From positions 124,001 to 188,000 of the forward strand of contig NZ_JIAI01000013.1 of the NCBI RefSeq assembly GCF_000620785.1: a stretch of 64,000 nucleotides of DNA. Reading direction: 5' to 3'. Source of the DNA: Actinospineispora acaciae DSM 45401. Lineage in GTDB: Bacteria; Actinomycetota; Actinomycetes; Mycobacteriales; Pseudonocardiaceae. The stretch's first letter is position 1; each line of letters starts with the position of its first letter. The notes under the pieces were generated by a model. It worked only from the letters and a program-made list of their open reading frames with translations, was not told the origin of the DNA and did not search any database. The position numbers and the translations under genes are program-made. This document shows, piece after piece, positions 53,649 to 61,981 of this stretch.

Positions 53649-54349
53649 GCCTGGACGCGGCGGCCCACCCGGACTCCACGGGCACCGAGCACCAACCGGC
53701 CTGGCCCCGCTACGTGCTGGTGGCCGGCGGCGCGCTGGCCCTGCTCCTGCTCGGCGCCGCCGTCGGCCTGCTGCTCGCCCTGCCCGGCTCGTCCTCGACG
53801 CCGACCGCCCCCGGCCCGCACTCGGTGGACGTCGGCTTCGCCCAGGACATGACCGTGCACCACGAACAGGCCGTCCAGATGGCCACCTGGGAACGCGACC
53901 ACACCACCGACCCCGAGCTGCGCCAGCTGGCCTACGACATGGAGTCCGGCCAGAGCCGTCAGATCGGTCACATGCAGGGCTGGCTGGGCCTCTGGGGCGC
54001 CAGCTCGCTCCCGACCGGCCCGTTCATGCGCTGGATGCCCGCCGACATGCCCGGCCACGGCTCCTCGGCCGGACACACCGGGGTGACCCACATGCCCGGC
54101 ATGGCCACCGACGCCGAACTGCGCCAACTGCGCGCCACCACCGGCAAGCCCCTGGACGTCTACTTCCTGCAGCTCATGCTCCGCCACCACGAAGGCGGCA
54201 CCGCCATGCTCAGCTACGCCGCCCACGCCGCCTCCCAACCCGACGTCCGCAACCTCGCCGCCCAAATGCTCACCGCCCAGACCACGGAGTCCCAGTACAT
54301 GCGCCACCTGCTCGCCGCCCGAGGCGCCACCCCGCTCCCGCCCGGGTAG
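53645..54349 (+). CDS. DUF305 protein (membrane-anchored, His/Met-rich)
   Basis: 234-residue protein with an N-terminal membrane helix (LVAGGALALLLLGAAVGLLLAL) and two DUF305 ferritin-like halves: VGFAQDMTVHHEQAVQMATWE and FLQLMLRHHEGGTAMLSYAA. The middle (MRWMPADMPGHGSSAGHTGVTHMPGM) is rich in Met and His, which suggests copper or other metal binding. ATG overlaps the DUF3105 stop (ATGA). Confidence 0.88.
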   Translation: MSLDAAAHPDSTGTEHQPAWPRYVLVAGGALALLLLGAAVGLLLALPGSSSTPTAPGPHSVDVGFAQDMTVHHEQAVQMATWERDHTTDPELRQLAYDMESGQSRQIGHMQGWLGLWGASSLPTGPFMRWMPADMPGHGSSAGHTGVTHMPGMATDAELRQLRATTGKPLDVYFLQLMLRHHEGGTAMLSYAAHAASQPDVRNLAAQMLTAQTTESQYMRHLLAARGATPLPPG

Positions 54350-54408
54350 CCGTCGCGGCCCCGCCCACCGGCGTGCGATAAGCTGCGCCAGTCGCACAAG
54401 CGACGTCG

Positions 54409-54480
54409 GCCCCCGTAGCTCAGGGGATAGAGCACCGCCCTCCGGAGGCGGGAGCGCAGGTTCGAATCCTGCCGGGGGCA
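54409..54480 (+). tRNA. tRNA-Arg (anticodon CCG)
   Basis: Cloverleaf folds fully: acceptor GCCCCCG/CGGGGGC, D-arm GCTC...GAGC, anticodon stem CCGCC/GGCGG with loop CTCCGGA (anticodon CCG, reads CGG), T-arm GCAGG TTCGAAT CCTGC, discriminator A; CCA is not encoded. It borders the degraded accessory region, whose integrase fragment starts 143 bases downstream, so it is the likely attachment site. Confidence 0.93.
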
Positions 54481-54622
54481 CCCTTCCGTGACCAGCCGAA
54501 TCAGGCGTTGACCTGGGCGAACAGCCCTCGTGCCGGAGCACGGCCTGTGCCACCAGATGCCACCAAAAGCCGCCGCTTTTCACTGTCTACGGAACAGGCA
54601 CGGAACGGATTCCAGGGCACGG

Positions 54623-55350
54623 CTACGCTTCGCCGGCCCCGTTCGAGTGATCCTCATCGCCGTCATGGAGCGCACACGTGATCAGCCGGTTGTTGCGCTC
54701 CCGCCGGCCGTCGAGGCACTTGGCGTACCAGCGGAACAGCACCTCCACGCTGTCGCCCGCGCGCTCGGCCACGTCGGTGGGGTCCATGCCGCTGTTGAGC
54801 CAAGGGCTCAGCGCCGCGTGTCGCAGATCGTACGGGACGCCGGCCAATGGGCTGTCGACTTGTTCCGGTGTGAAGGCGAGCTGCCTGGCTTCTTGCCAGA
54901 TCGGCGAGTATGGCGATGGTGGACGCGTGTTCCTCGGGTGGTTCATCCAAACCGTCGGGGAGCAGTGCCCATCTCATCGCGGCTCGCGCGGCCAGCGGGT
55001 CTAGTTGTGCGGCCTCGTCATCCAAGAAGGCGAGCGTGGCGGTCGCCAGGGCGTCGACCACACCTTCCCGCGTCTTGGCCGCGTCGTCTTCCCATCGCTC
55101 CGAGACGTACTTGCGGGCTGGATCGAACCACTTGAGCGCGCGTTGCGGTGGCGCCGCGTCCCGGGTGGCTTGGAGCATCGACGTGGGCAGGCCCGTGCTG
55201 ATTTCGAACAGCTCGCCGTGCTTGGCCGCCTGAAAAGGTCGGATCGAAAGTTCTCCGCCAGTGGTGATGTCAGGAATGACGAACCTGGCTCCGATACTGC
55301 GCCACCCCGGGGTCCGGACGAGGAAGGTTGCCGTGCACGAGATCGCTGCG
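54623..55350 (-). pseudogene. Decayed tyrosine recombinase (integrase) of an integrated element
   Basis: Pieces of one actinobacterial integrase lie in order on the minus strand but in different frames. The N-terminal beta-sheet/arm region is broken (TATFLVRTPGWRSIGARF in one frame, then FLTSPLAENFRSDLF, then QAAKHGELFEISTGLPTSM in another). The core-binding domain follows (KYVSERWEDDAAKTREGVVDALATATLAFLDD region). The C-terminal catalytic piece VPYDLRHAALSPWLNSGMDPTDVAERAG...VLFRWYAKCLDG keeps the R-x-x-H box and the Tyr. The first half of the catalytic domain (about 150-170 residues) is deleted at about 54920. At least two frameshifts plus one deletion make it non-functional. Adjacent tRNA-Arg fits its insertion site. 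Confidence 0.72.
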
Positions 55351-55453
55351 CACTCCGTACGTCCTTGTCCTCCGAGCGATAGGACGCCAGCTCGGCGAAC
55401 ACCACCAGGAATCCGGCACTGACGGCCAGCCCCACGAGGATGACGCGGCTTAC

Positions 55454-55468
55454 GCAACCAGAGGTTGC
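55454..55468. promoter_or_regulatory. ArsR-type operator, copy 1
   Basis: GCAACCAGAGGTTGC: perfect 6-base arms around AGA. Identical arms occur at 55499-55513. Such sites precede SRPBCC/ArsR operons in actinomycetes. Confidence 0.55.
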
Positions 55469-55498
55469 GTTGGCGAGGCGCGCTCGATACGGTGAAAC

Positions 55499-55513
55499 GC
55501 AACCGTTGGTTGC
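55499..55513. promoter_or_regulatory. ArsR-type operator, copy 2
   Basis: GCAACCGTTGGTTGC, centre 45 bases from copy 1 and 21 bases before the SRPBCC ATG. Expected to bind the ArsR protein whose gene is broken just downstream. Confidence 0.58.
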
Positions 55514-55533
55514 ATTGAAGCCGGGAGGGGCAC

Positions 55534-55998
55534 ATGGAGTACGGACGAATCGAGCGGGAGCTGCGCATCGACGCCACCCCCGAGGTGGTCTACGAGGTGA
55601 TCAGCTCTCCGGAGCACGTGCGCGAGTGGTGGCCCGACGAGGCCGAGTTCGAGCCGGTCCCCGGCGCCACCGGCACGATCAGCTTCGGCGACCCGGCCGC
55701 GCCGGACGCGAAGGTCGAGCGGTTCACCGTCGTGGAGGCCGACCCGCCGCGCCGGTTCGCGTTCCGCTGGGTGTACGACAAGGGCGAGTCGGCAGCCCCG
55801 GGCAACTCCCTGCTCGTCACCTTCGACCTCGTGCCGTCCGGCGAGGGCACGCTGCTGCGCTTCGAGGAGACCGGCTTCCGGGAGCACGGGTGGGAGGCCG
55901 CCGTGCTGGAGGAGACCTACCTCGCCCACGTCGACGGCTGGAACCTCTTCCTCCCGCGCCTGGTCACGTACGCCAACAGGCTGGTCACCCGGCCATGA
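55534..55998 (+). CDS. SRPBCC (AHSA1-like) domain protein
   Basis: 154-residue START-like protein: RIERELRIDATPEVVYEVISSPEHVREWWPDEAEFEPVPG, VVEADPPRRFAFRWVY, HVDGWNLFLPRLVTYA. Binds a hydrophobic ligand by family analogy. GGGAGGGG precedes the ATG. Its TGA overlaps the ATG of the ArsR remnant (ATGA), so the two formed an operon under the GCAACC-N3-GGTTGC sites. Confidence 0.9.
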   Translation: MEYGRIERELRIDATPEVVYEVISSPEHVREWWPDEAEFEPVPGATGTISFGDPAAPDAKVERFTVVEADPPRRFAFRWVYDKGESAAPGNSLLVTFDLVPSGEGTLLRFEETGFREHGWEAAVLEETYLAHVDGWNLFLPRLVTYANRLVTRP

Positions 55999-56541
55999 GC
56001 ACGGCCATGAGCACCGCGATCGACGACGACCTGTGGTCCGCGGTCGGCGACCACGCTCAGCGAGCGGCTGCCCGTGACCCGGCAGGCGGTCGCCAAGCAC
56101 CTCGGTGTGCTGGACCGCGTCGGCCTGGTGCACGTGAAGCCGGCGGGGCGGGCGCGCCGCTACGAGGTGGGCGCCGAGTTCACCTACCGGCACCCGCCCC
56201 GGCGCGAGCGCCACGCCCAGCACTACAGCCTCCAGCGCGTGGTGGAGCTCGAGCCGCGCCGGCGCGTGGCCTGGCGGGTCACCGACAGCCACTCGCCCGG
56301 CGTCTCGGAGCCGGAGGAGTGGACCGGCAGCGAGATCGTGTTCGACATCGTTCCCGCGCCCGGCGGCACCGAACCGCGGTTCACCCACGTCGGCCTGGTC
56401 CCGGACGTCGAATGCTTCGACGCGTGCTCCACGGCGGCGTGTCATGAGTTGGTCACAGAAAGTTATCGCCGCTCGATGTCGTTGTCTCGAGATCTAGTTC
56501 GTCGGTGGGGTAAGCGACCACCCCGAACGGAAGAGCTATGA
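55995..56541 (+). pseudogene. Broken ArsR regulator fused to an SRPBCC fragment
   Basis: ATG 55995 begins an ArsR protein (AIDDDLWSAVGD). About 18 codons covering the first HTH helices are missing, and the frame shifts. It continues as TTLSERLPVTRQAVAKHLGVLDRVGLVHVKPAGRARRYEV. Near 56165 the same frame passes straight into part of another SRPBCC domain (GAEFTYRHPP...WTGSEIVFDIVPAPGG...RFTHVGLVPDVECFDACS) and ends at 56541. ArsR proteins do not normally carry this domain, so two deletions probably joined remnants. A downstream start near 56074 could still express the chimeric C-terminal part. Confidence 0.65.
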
Positions 56542-56638
56542 ACATCGACACGCACCGCGGCAGGTCCCGCACTCTCGCATGACCCGTTGGCGACGACTCA
56601 AGCACGTCATCCACCCACGAAACAAAGGCGGAGAATCC

Positions 56639-57412
56639 ATGACAACACCCCGAATCGTGTCCCGACAGGAGTGGGACGCCGAGCACCAGCGACTACTGGT
56701 GAAGGAAAAGCAACTGACCAGCGCCCGGGACGCCATGGCCGCCGCCCGCCGCCGCATGCCGTGGCTGGCGGTAGACCAGCAGTACACCTTCGAGGGCACG
56801 AAAGGGACGATGAGCCTGCTGGAGCTGTTCGGCGGGCGGCGTCAGTTGATCGTGTACCGCGCGTTCTTCGATCCTGGCGTGCACGGCCAACCCGACGGCA
56901 CCGCCGGCGTCGAGCACGGGCGTGCCTGCTTTGGATGCTCGATGATCGCTGACCATGTCGGCAACCTTGCCCACCTCAACGCCCGCTCTACCACGTTCGT
57001 CTTCGTCTCGCGCGCACCCCAAGCCGACATCGCCCGGCTGAAGCAGCGGATGGGCTGGACCATGCCTTGGTACACCCTCACCGACAGCTTCGACAAAGAC
57101 TTCGACGTCGACGCCTGGCACGGCACCAACGCCTTCATCCGCATCGGCGACACGGTCTACCGCACCTACTTCATCAACGGTCGCGGCGATGAGGCATTGG
57201 GTAACACCTGGAGCTACCTGGACATAACCGCCCTCGGCAGGCAGGAGAGCTGGGAGGACTCCCCGCCCGGATACCCGCAGGCGCCGCCCTACCAGTGGTG
57301 GAGACGGCACGACGAATACCACGACGCACCAACGGCACCCGCCGAACGATGGAACCCCCGAACAGCACACGGCACCGGGCCGGAGTCTCCCGGTGGCGAG
57401 GATCGTCGATAG
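56639..57412 (+). CDS. DUF899 (thioredoxin-like) protein
   Basis: 257-residue member of the DUF899 family, predicted thioredoxin fold: RRRMPWLAVDQQYTFEG, LLELFGGRRQLIVYRAFFDPG, GRACFGCSMIADHVGNLAHLNARSTTFVFVSRA, and YRTYFINGRGDEALGNTWSYLDITALGRQE. The CFGC pair is the candidate redox site. ATG 56639 has GGCGGAG upstream. Intact although its neighbours are broken. Confidence 0.88.
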   Translation: MTTPRIVSRQEWDAEHQRLLVKEKQLTSARDAMAAARRRMPWLAVDQQYTFEGTKGTMSLLELFGGRRQLIVYRAFFDPGVHGQPDGTAGVEHGRACFGCSMIADHVGNLAHLNARSTTFVFVSRAPQADIARLKQRMGWTMPWYTLTDSFDKDFDVDAWHGTNAFIRIGDTVYRTYFINGRGDEALGNTWSYLDITALGRQESWEDSPPGYPQAPPYQWWRRHDEYHDAPTAPAERWNPRTAHGTGPESPGGEDRR

Positions 57413-57609
57413 TGGCACCGCGGTGTCCGGACAGGGATCCCCACCGGACACCGCGGACGTCGAATGCGCGCTCGATCAAACCCGGGCCGACTGGACACGG
57501 CTACGCCCACGACGTCGCGGTCACCAAGACCCCCCACGTTATGTGCGTACCGGGTTTTGAGGTGCCGCGGGGTTTACAGATGATGGGCAGGGCTGGCATT
57601 CTCCCGAAC

Positions 57610-58038
57610 ATGCCTCGACAGTTTCAGGTTGTCATCGACTGCCACGACCCGGATCGGATGGCCACCTTCTGGTCCGCGGCCCTGGACTATCGGATTGATC
57701 CAGCTCCGGCTGGCTATAACAGTTGGATGGACTACCAGGTCGGCCTGCGGTTCCCGGAGAACGAGCGGGTTCACTTCGCTGCGGTGCATAACCCGCATGG
57801 GCCGGAGCGACTCTGCTTCCTCGCGGTGCCGGAAGGCAAAACCGTCAAGAACCGGCTGCACTTGGACATTCAGGCGACCTCTCCGGATGACTCGCCGGAG
57901 CACAAAATCGAACGGGTCGACGCGGTAGTGGCCGAACTCCACGGCATCGGGGGTACCGCTCTGCGAACCGGCCGCGAGCGCGGTCAGTACTTCGTAACCA
58001 TGGCCGACGTCGAGGACAACGAATTCTGCGTACACTGA
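57610..58038 (+). CDS. VOC (glyoxalase-like) family protein
   Basis: 142-residue single-module VOC protein: FQVVIDCHDPDRMATFWSAALDYRI, NERVHFAAVHNP, VKNRLHLDIQATS and MADVEDNEFCVH (usually MADPEGNEFCV). Lower GC than the flanks. Function of this subgroup is unknown. The possible longer reading upstream lacks family similarity. Confidence 0.82.
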   Translation: MPRQFQVVIDCHDPDRMATFWSAALDYRIDPAPAGYNSWMDYQVGLRFPENERVHFAAVHNPHGPERLCFLAVPEGKTVKNRLHLDIQATSPDDSPEHKIERVDAVVAELHGIGGTALRTGRERGQYFVTMADVEDNEFCVH

Positions 58039-58195
58039 CCAGTACCGAAATCTTGCGGTTTGGGGACGAGCACGCAAAGCCGGACCAGTCCAGCCCCAGA
58101 ACGGAAAGAGCGCCCTCGCTCCGGCCACAACAACCACAGCCCTCAAGCCACTTGCGGAGCTGGACCAGCTATCGAATCGTACCGAGTACTTCGAG

Positions 58196-58501
58196 ATGCG
58201 AAAAATCTTCCCGTCCGCCTCCGACATCGCATTCGCGGCGAAATACCACGTGCCGACGCACACGGTGTACACACCATACCTCGTGCTCAACCACCCAGCC
58301 GGACGGACGATCGCAAACCCCACGTTCTCAAGCGGCCAATACTCAGCCGCCTCACGCCTCAACTTCGAGATCAGAAACGCCACCCACATCCAAGACAGCA
58401 ACTACCGCTGCCAACTAGCCGCGATAACGAACGGCGTCGAGTTCTGGCTCCAAGACGTCACCACAGAGGGAGACGGGCAACTGGCGCCCCTTCACTGGTA
58501 G
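58196..58501 (+). CDS. Orphan ORF, possibly 5'-truncated
   Basis: 101 residues, not recognised: RKIFPSASDIAFAAKYHVPTHTVYTPYLVL ... NFEIRNATHIQDSNYRCQLAAITNGVEFWLQDVTTEGDGQLAPLHW. Third codon positions are strongly G/C although overall composition is less GC-rich than the surroundings, which supports real coding. The frame stays open upstream for more than 150 bases to inside the VOC gene without a good start (reads ALKPLAELDQLSNRTEYFE just before the ATG), so this may be the tail of a longer protein cut by rearrangement. Confidence 0.4.
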   Translation: MRKIFPSASDIAFAAKYHVPTHTVYTPYLVLNHPAGRTIANPTFSSGQYSAASRLNFEIRNATHIQDSNYRCQLAAITNGVEFWLQDVTTEGDGQLAPLHW

Positions 58502-58644
58502 CCGCGGGTACCCCTCACAGTGCCCAGCACCTCCTATCCCACCAAGGCCTGGACCCGAGGCCCGTGATACGGGCACCGGCAACTCGAGCGGCCAAGGCCG
58601 CGAACCGGCGCCGAGCGATGTCAGCCGTGGCGCGGGTAGAAGGC

Positions 58645-59324
58645 GCGCCCGGCCATCAGCCGGCGGGCGGTCCGCCGACGTCGGACCGTACGGCGTCGAG
58701 GACCACGCCGACGACGCCCTCGCGGTCCTCGACGCGCTTGGAATCAACGCCGTTCATGTCGCGGGAGGCTCGATCGGCGGCGCTATCGCCATCGCGCTCG
58801 CCGCCCGTGCACCCGCCAGGGTGCGTGGCATCGCAATGTTCGGCAGCGCGCTCTCGCTCGGGCTCACCACCGACGCCATCGAGGACATGGCAACCGACGT
58901 CCACGCTGCCGGGGTCCGCGAGTTCTTCCGCCGCCAGGCGCGCACGGTGATCGCTCCACGTTCCGCCCCGTGGATAGCCGACCATCTTGTCGATCTCGCC
59001 GAAGGACCGCCGCGATCGCCTCGCGACCCCGGGCTTGTCGCGGCGGTGCTGCGAGACGGCCTGGCCACCGATGTATCGCACCACGTCGACAGGGTGCGCT
59101 GCCCCGTTCTGGTAGGGGTTGGAGACCACGACCCCACCTGCCCGCCAACCGAGGCGGCAAGGCTGGCCGAGGCCTTCCACGTCGAACCGGTGATCCTGCC
59201 CGATACCGGCCACCTGCCGATGCTCGAACGCCCGGAGCTCGTGTCGAAACATCTCCGGTCACATTTCGCGGCGGTGGCAGGTGGCCACGGCCGGGGGCAC
59301 CGGTCGGTGTTTCGCCGCTGTTGA
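58645..59324 (+). pseudogene. 5'-truncated alpha/beta hydrolase
   Basis: Frame reads GGRSADVGPYGVEDHADDALAVLDALGINAVHVAGGSIGGAIAIALAARAPARV, with nucleophile elbow GGSIGG. It goes on to VRCPVLVGVGDHDPTCPPTEAARLAEAF (catalytic Asp) and LPDTGHLPMLERPELV (catalytic His). The first 60-70 residues of the fold, including the oxyanion strand, are missing, and no start codon with ribosome site precedes the remaining part. An internal GTG at 58821 would give only the cap and C-terminal region. Confidence 0.65.
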
Positions 59325-59499
59325 TCCAGACGCTTTCAGGCGAGTTCACCGGTCATACCGCCACGGTTCGGACCGTGCCCGTAGCCGAGCTGAAGGGCAG
59401 CTTCGCCCACGGGCACATCGACGGCATTCCGGCGTTCCGCGGCCGTACGATCGCGGGTTGGTCTGGAGCTTCGTGGCTTGGCTGTGGGCGGGTGGGTGG

Positions 59500-60201
59500 T
59501 CAGAGCATCCGTTCTCGGATGATGCGGAAGCCGTTTTCGACGTGGCTGCGGGCGATGTGTTCGGCGAGTTCAGCGTCTCCCTCGCCGATGGCGTCCAGAA
59601 TCTTGTCGTGGTCGGCGAAGGCGTCCAGGAGCTCGTCGGATGAGTACAGCCGGGCCATCTCGTAGTTGAAGTAAACGCTGCGGGAGCGCTGGATGAGGTC
59701 AAGGATCCAGGGGTTCGACGCGGCGCGGCTCACGTCGTCGTGGAAGACGTTGTTGACCTCGACGATCTCGCGTTGGAGCCGGGTCGGGTCGTTGCGTCGC
59801 TTGGCCGGGATGTCGATGCGCGCGACCGACCTGTGGTAGCGGGTGGCCATCTTGGTGACCTCGGCGGAGGTGATCCGTTGCGCGGCCAGCCGGGCGGCGT
59901 ATCCCTCCAGCGCCGCCCGGGCCTCGTAGAGGTGACGGATCTCGGCGAGCGAGTGCTGGTAGACCACCCAGGCCCGCCGGCTGGAGACGATCAGGCCGTC
60001 GGCCGCGAGGCGCTGCAGCGCCTCGCGGACCGGGGTGCGGCTGACCTGGAGCCGCTCGGCGATATCGGTCTCGATCAGCCGGTCGTTCGGCCGGATGGCC
60101 CCGCGCAGGATGTCGTGCCGCAGCCCGCTGTAGACCTCGGCGGCTCGCGTTCCCGCGCCGTCACGCCGGGTGGACGCGGCTCCGGCACCGTCCTTGACCA
60201 C
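59500..60201 (-). CDS. GntR family regulator (FadR/FCD subgroup)
   Basis: 233-residue regulator. Winged helix in residues about 20-80 (VYSGLRHDILRGAIRPNDRLIETDIAERLQVSRTPVREALQRLAADGLI), then the all-helical FCD ligand domain with likely metal-binding Asp/His residues (NNVFHDDVSRAA, HDKILDAI, HIARSHVENGF). Last gene of the leftward catabolic operon, 19 bases after the ThDP enzyme; FCD regulators usually sense a carboxylate substrate or product of the pathway. Confidence 0.9.
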   Translation of the reverse strand: MVKDGAGAASTRRDGAGTRAAEVYSGLRHDILRGAIRPNDRLIETDIAERLQVSRTPVREALQRLAADGLIVSSRRAWVVYQHSLAEIRHLYEARAALEGYAARLAAQRITSAEVTKMATRYHRSVARIDIPAKRRNDPTRLQREIVEVNNVFHDDVSRAASNPWILDLIQRSRSVYFNYEMARLYSSDELLDAFADHDKILDAIGEGDAELAEHIARSHVENGFRIIRERML

Positions 60202-60220
60202 CGTGCGAGGCTACCTCCTG

Positions 60221-61981
60221 TCAGTACACCGGCCGGGCGGCGTCACCGGCGAGTGCGTCGTGCCAGGACGCGACCGGTGGCACCTCGGAGATCTGTTCCG
60301 GCACTGGGACGTCGAGGTAGAGGGGCGCGTCGCGATGTCCGACGCTCGCGGCGAGCCGGGCCAGCGAGTCGACCCGTTCGGCCTGGATGCCGAAACTTCG
60401 CGCGGCGGCGACGCTGTCCACCGGCTGCAGGTCGACGCCGAAGTATCGGCGGCCGTAGTACAGATGCTGCAGCATCTTGATCCACCCGAACGACCCGTTG
60501 GTGAACTGGATGAACGTGATGTCCAGCCGGAGCGCGGCGGCGGTTGCCAGCTCCCCGCAGGCCATCGTGAAGCTCCCGTCGGTGGTGATGCAGATGACCT
60601 TGCAGCGGGGGCGGGCCAGCGCGGCGCCGACCGCCGCCGGTATCGCGTAGCCCATCGGCCCATGGCCCCGGGCGATGAGGATGCTCCGGCCGGCCTCGTG
60701 GGTGTCCAAGTCGGCCGCGAGCAGCGGTGTCGGGGTGCCGCAGTCGGCCACGATGACGGTGTCCGCTGGCATCGACTCGTGCAGGGTCCGAATCACCGAC
60801 AGCGCGCTGAGCCGTCCTTGCGATACCACGGCGGGGGCGTCGCGCCGTTCGCGCCAACCCCGCCGGTGGGCGGCGAGCTGGCCGGCACGGTGTTCGCGCA
60901 CGGTGGTGGCCTGCTCGGGCAGCCGGCCGTGCAGCGCCTGCAGGGCGGCCCGCGCGTCGGCGGTGATGGTGGTGGCCTTCGGGTAGTTGGGTGGGGCGTC
61001 CGGGTCGATGTCGACTCGGTAGATCGCCGCCGCATCCCGGGAGGGGCTGTGGAAGCTGTTCGTGTCCGTCGCGTTCGCCCTGGTCCCGATCAGCAGTGCC
61101 AGGTCGGAACCGGCGACGTACTCGTTGACGTAGTCGCGCCCGCCGTTCGCGCCGACGACGCCGAGGCTCCAGTCACCGTCCTCCGGATAGGCCCCTTTGC
61201 CGTGGATGGTGGTGGCGACCGGGCACGCGGCCCGCTCGGCGACCGACGCCAGCGCCGCCCAGGCGCCGGAGAGGTGGATGCCGGCGCCGGCGACGATGAC
61301 CGGCCGCTTCGCGGTGGCCAGGTCGGCCGCGAGCTGGGCCAGGTGCATGGGTTCGGGCTCGGGCCGGTGCTGGGGGACGGTGGGGCGCGCCTGGCGGGTG
61401 GTGGCGGTGGTGGGCGCGGCGAGGACGTCCTCCGGGACGATCAGGGCGACCGGGGCCGGGCGGCCGGAGGTGGCGTGGTGGACGGCCTCGCGCACCGCGT
61501 CGGGGATCTGCGCCGCGCAGTCCACCCGCAGGCGCCACTTGGTGACCGCGGCGAAGAGCTGCTCCTGGTCGATCTCGGTGAGTGCCCTGGTGCCCCGGCT
61601 GCCGGTGTGGATGTCCGAGCTGATCACCAGGACCGGGACGGACGCGGCGTACGCCTCGCCGAGCCCGCCGATGCTGAACGTGGCTCCCCCGCCGCTGGAC
61701 ACCTCGACCACGCCGACGCTGTTGGAGCAGCGGGCGTAGGCGTCGGCCATGGTCGCGGCGTGCCGCTCGTCGCGGGCCATCACGTGCCGGACCTCGTGCT
61801 GGTGGGCCAGTGCCTGGTAGAGGTCGACGCCGGTGTCGCCGGGCACGCCGAACACGGTCCGGACGCCCACCGCCGCCAGGCAGTCGACGAGCAGCGCCGC
61901 GCCCGTGCGCGGGTTGCCCGTCGGGGGGCGGGTGGTGGGTTCGGGGCTGGTCGGGGCGTTGTGTTCGGTGGACTGGGTCAT
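60221..61981 (-). CDS. Thiamine diphosphate-dependent enzyme (2-oxoacid decarboxylase/ALS-like)
   Basis: 586-residue three-domain ThDP enzyme. N-terminal Pyr domain with catalytic Glu in RDERHAATMADAYAR, central Rossmann-like domain (KRPVIVAGAGIHLSGA), and C-terminal PP domain with the Mg/ThDP motif TDGSFTMACGELATAAALRLDITFIQFTNGSFGW (usually GDG-x-N). Family members include acetolactate synthase, benzoylformate, sulfopyruvate and phosphonopyruvate decarboxylases. Its operon with a semialdehyde dehydrogenase and a transporter suggests decarboxylation of a 2-oxoacid to an aldehyde. Overlaps the MFS stop by 4 bases. Confidence 0.88.
   Translation of the reverse strand: MTQSTEHNAPTSPEPTTRPPTGNPRTGAALLVDCLAAVGVRTVFGVPGDTGVDLYQALAHQHEVRHVMARDERHAATMADAYARCSNSVGVVEVSSGGGATFSIGGLGEAYAASVPVLVISSDIHTGSRGTRALTEIDQEQLFAAVTKWRLRVDCAAQIPDAVREAVHHATSGRPAPVALIVPEDVLAAPTTATTRQARPTVPQHRPEPEPMHLAQLAADLATAKRPVIVAGAGIHLSGAWAALASVAERAACPVATTIHGKGAYPEDGDWSLGVVGANGGRDYVNEYVAGSDLALLIGTRANATDTNSFHSPSRDAAAIYRVDIDPDAPPNYPKATTITADARAALQALHGRLPEQATTVREHRAGQLAAHRRGWRERRDAPAVVSQGRLSALSVIRTLHESMPADTVIVADCGTPTPLLAADLDTHEAGRSILIARGHGPMGYAIPAAVGAALARPRCKVICITTDGSFTMACGELATAAALRLDITFIQFTNGSFGWIKMLQHLYYGRRYFGVDLQPVDSVAAARSFGIQAERVDSLARLAASVGHRDAPLYLDVPVPEQISEVPPVASWHDALAGDAARPVY

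Noticed and set aside
55311..55440. Membrane-helix-like reading on the minus strand (VILVGLAVSAGFLVVFAELASYRS)
   Set aside because: Could be the end or start of a transfer-type membrane protein of the lost element, but there is no ribosome site, the frame runs into the integrase pieces, and no family could be named.
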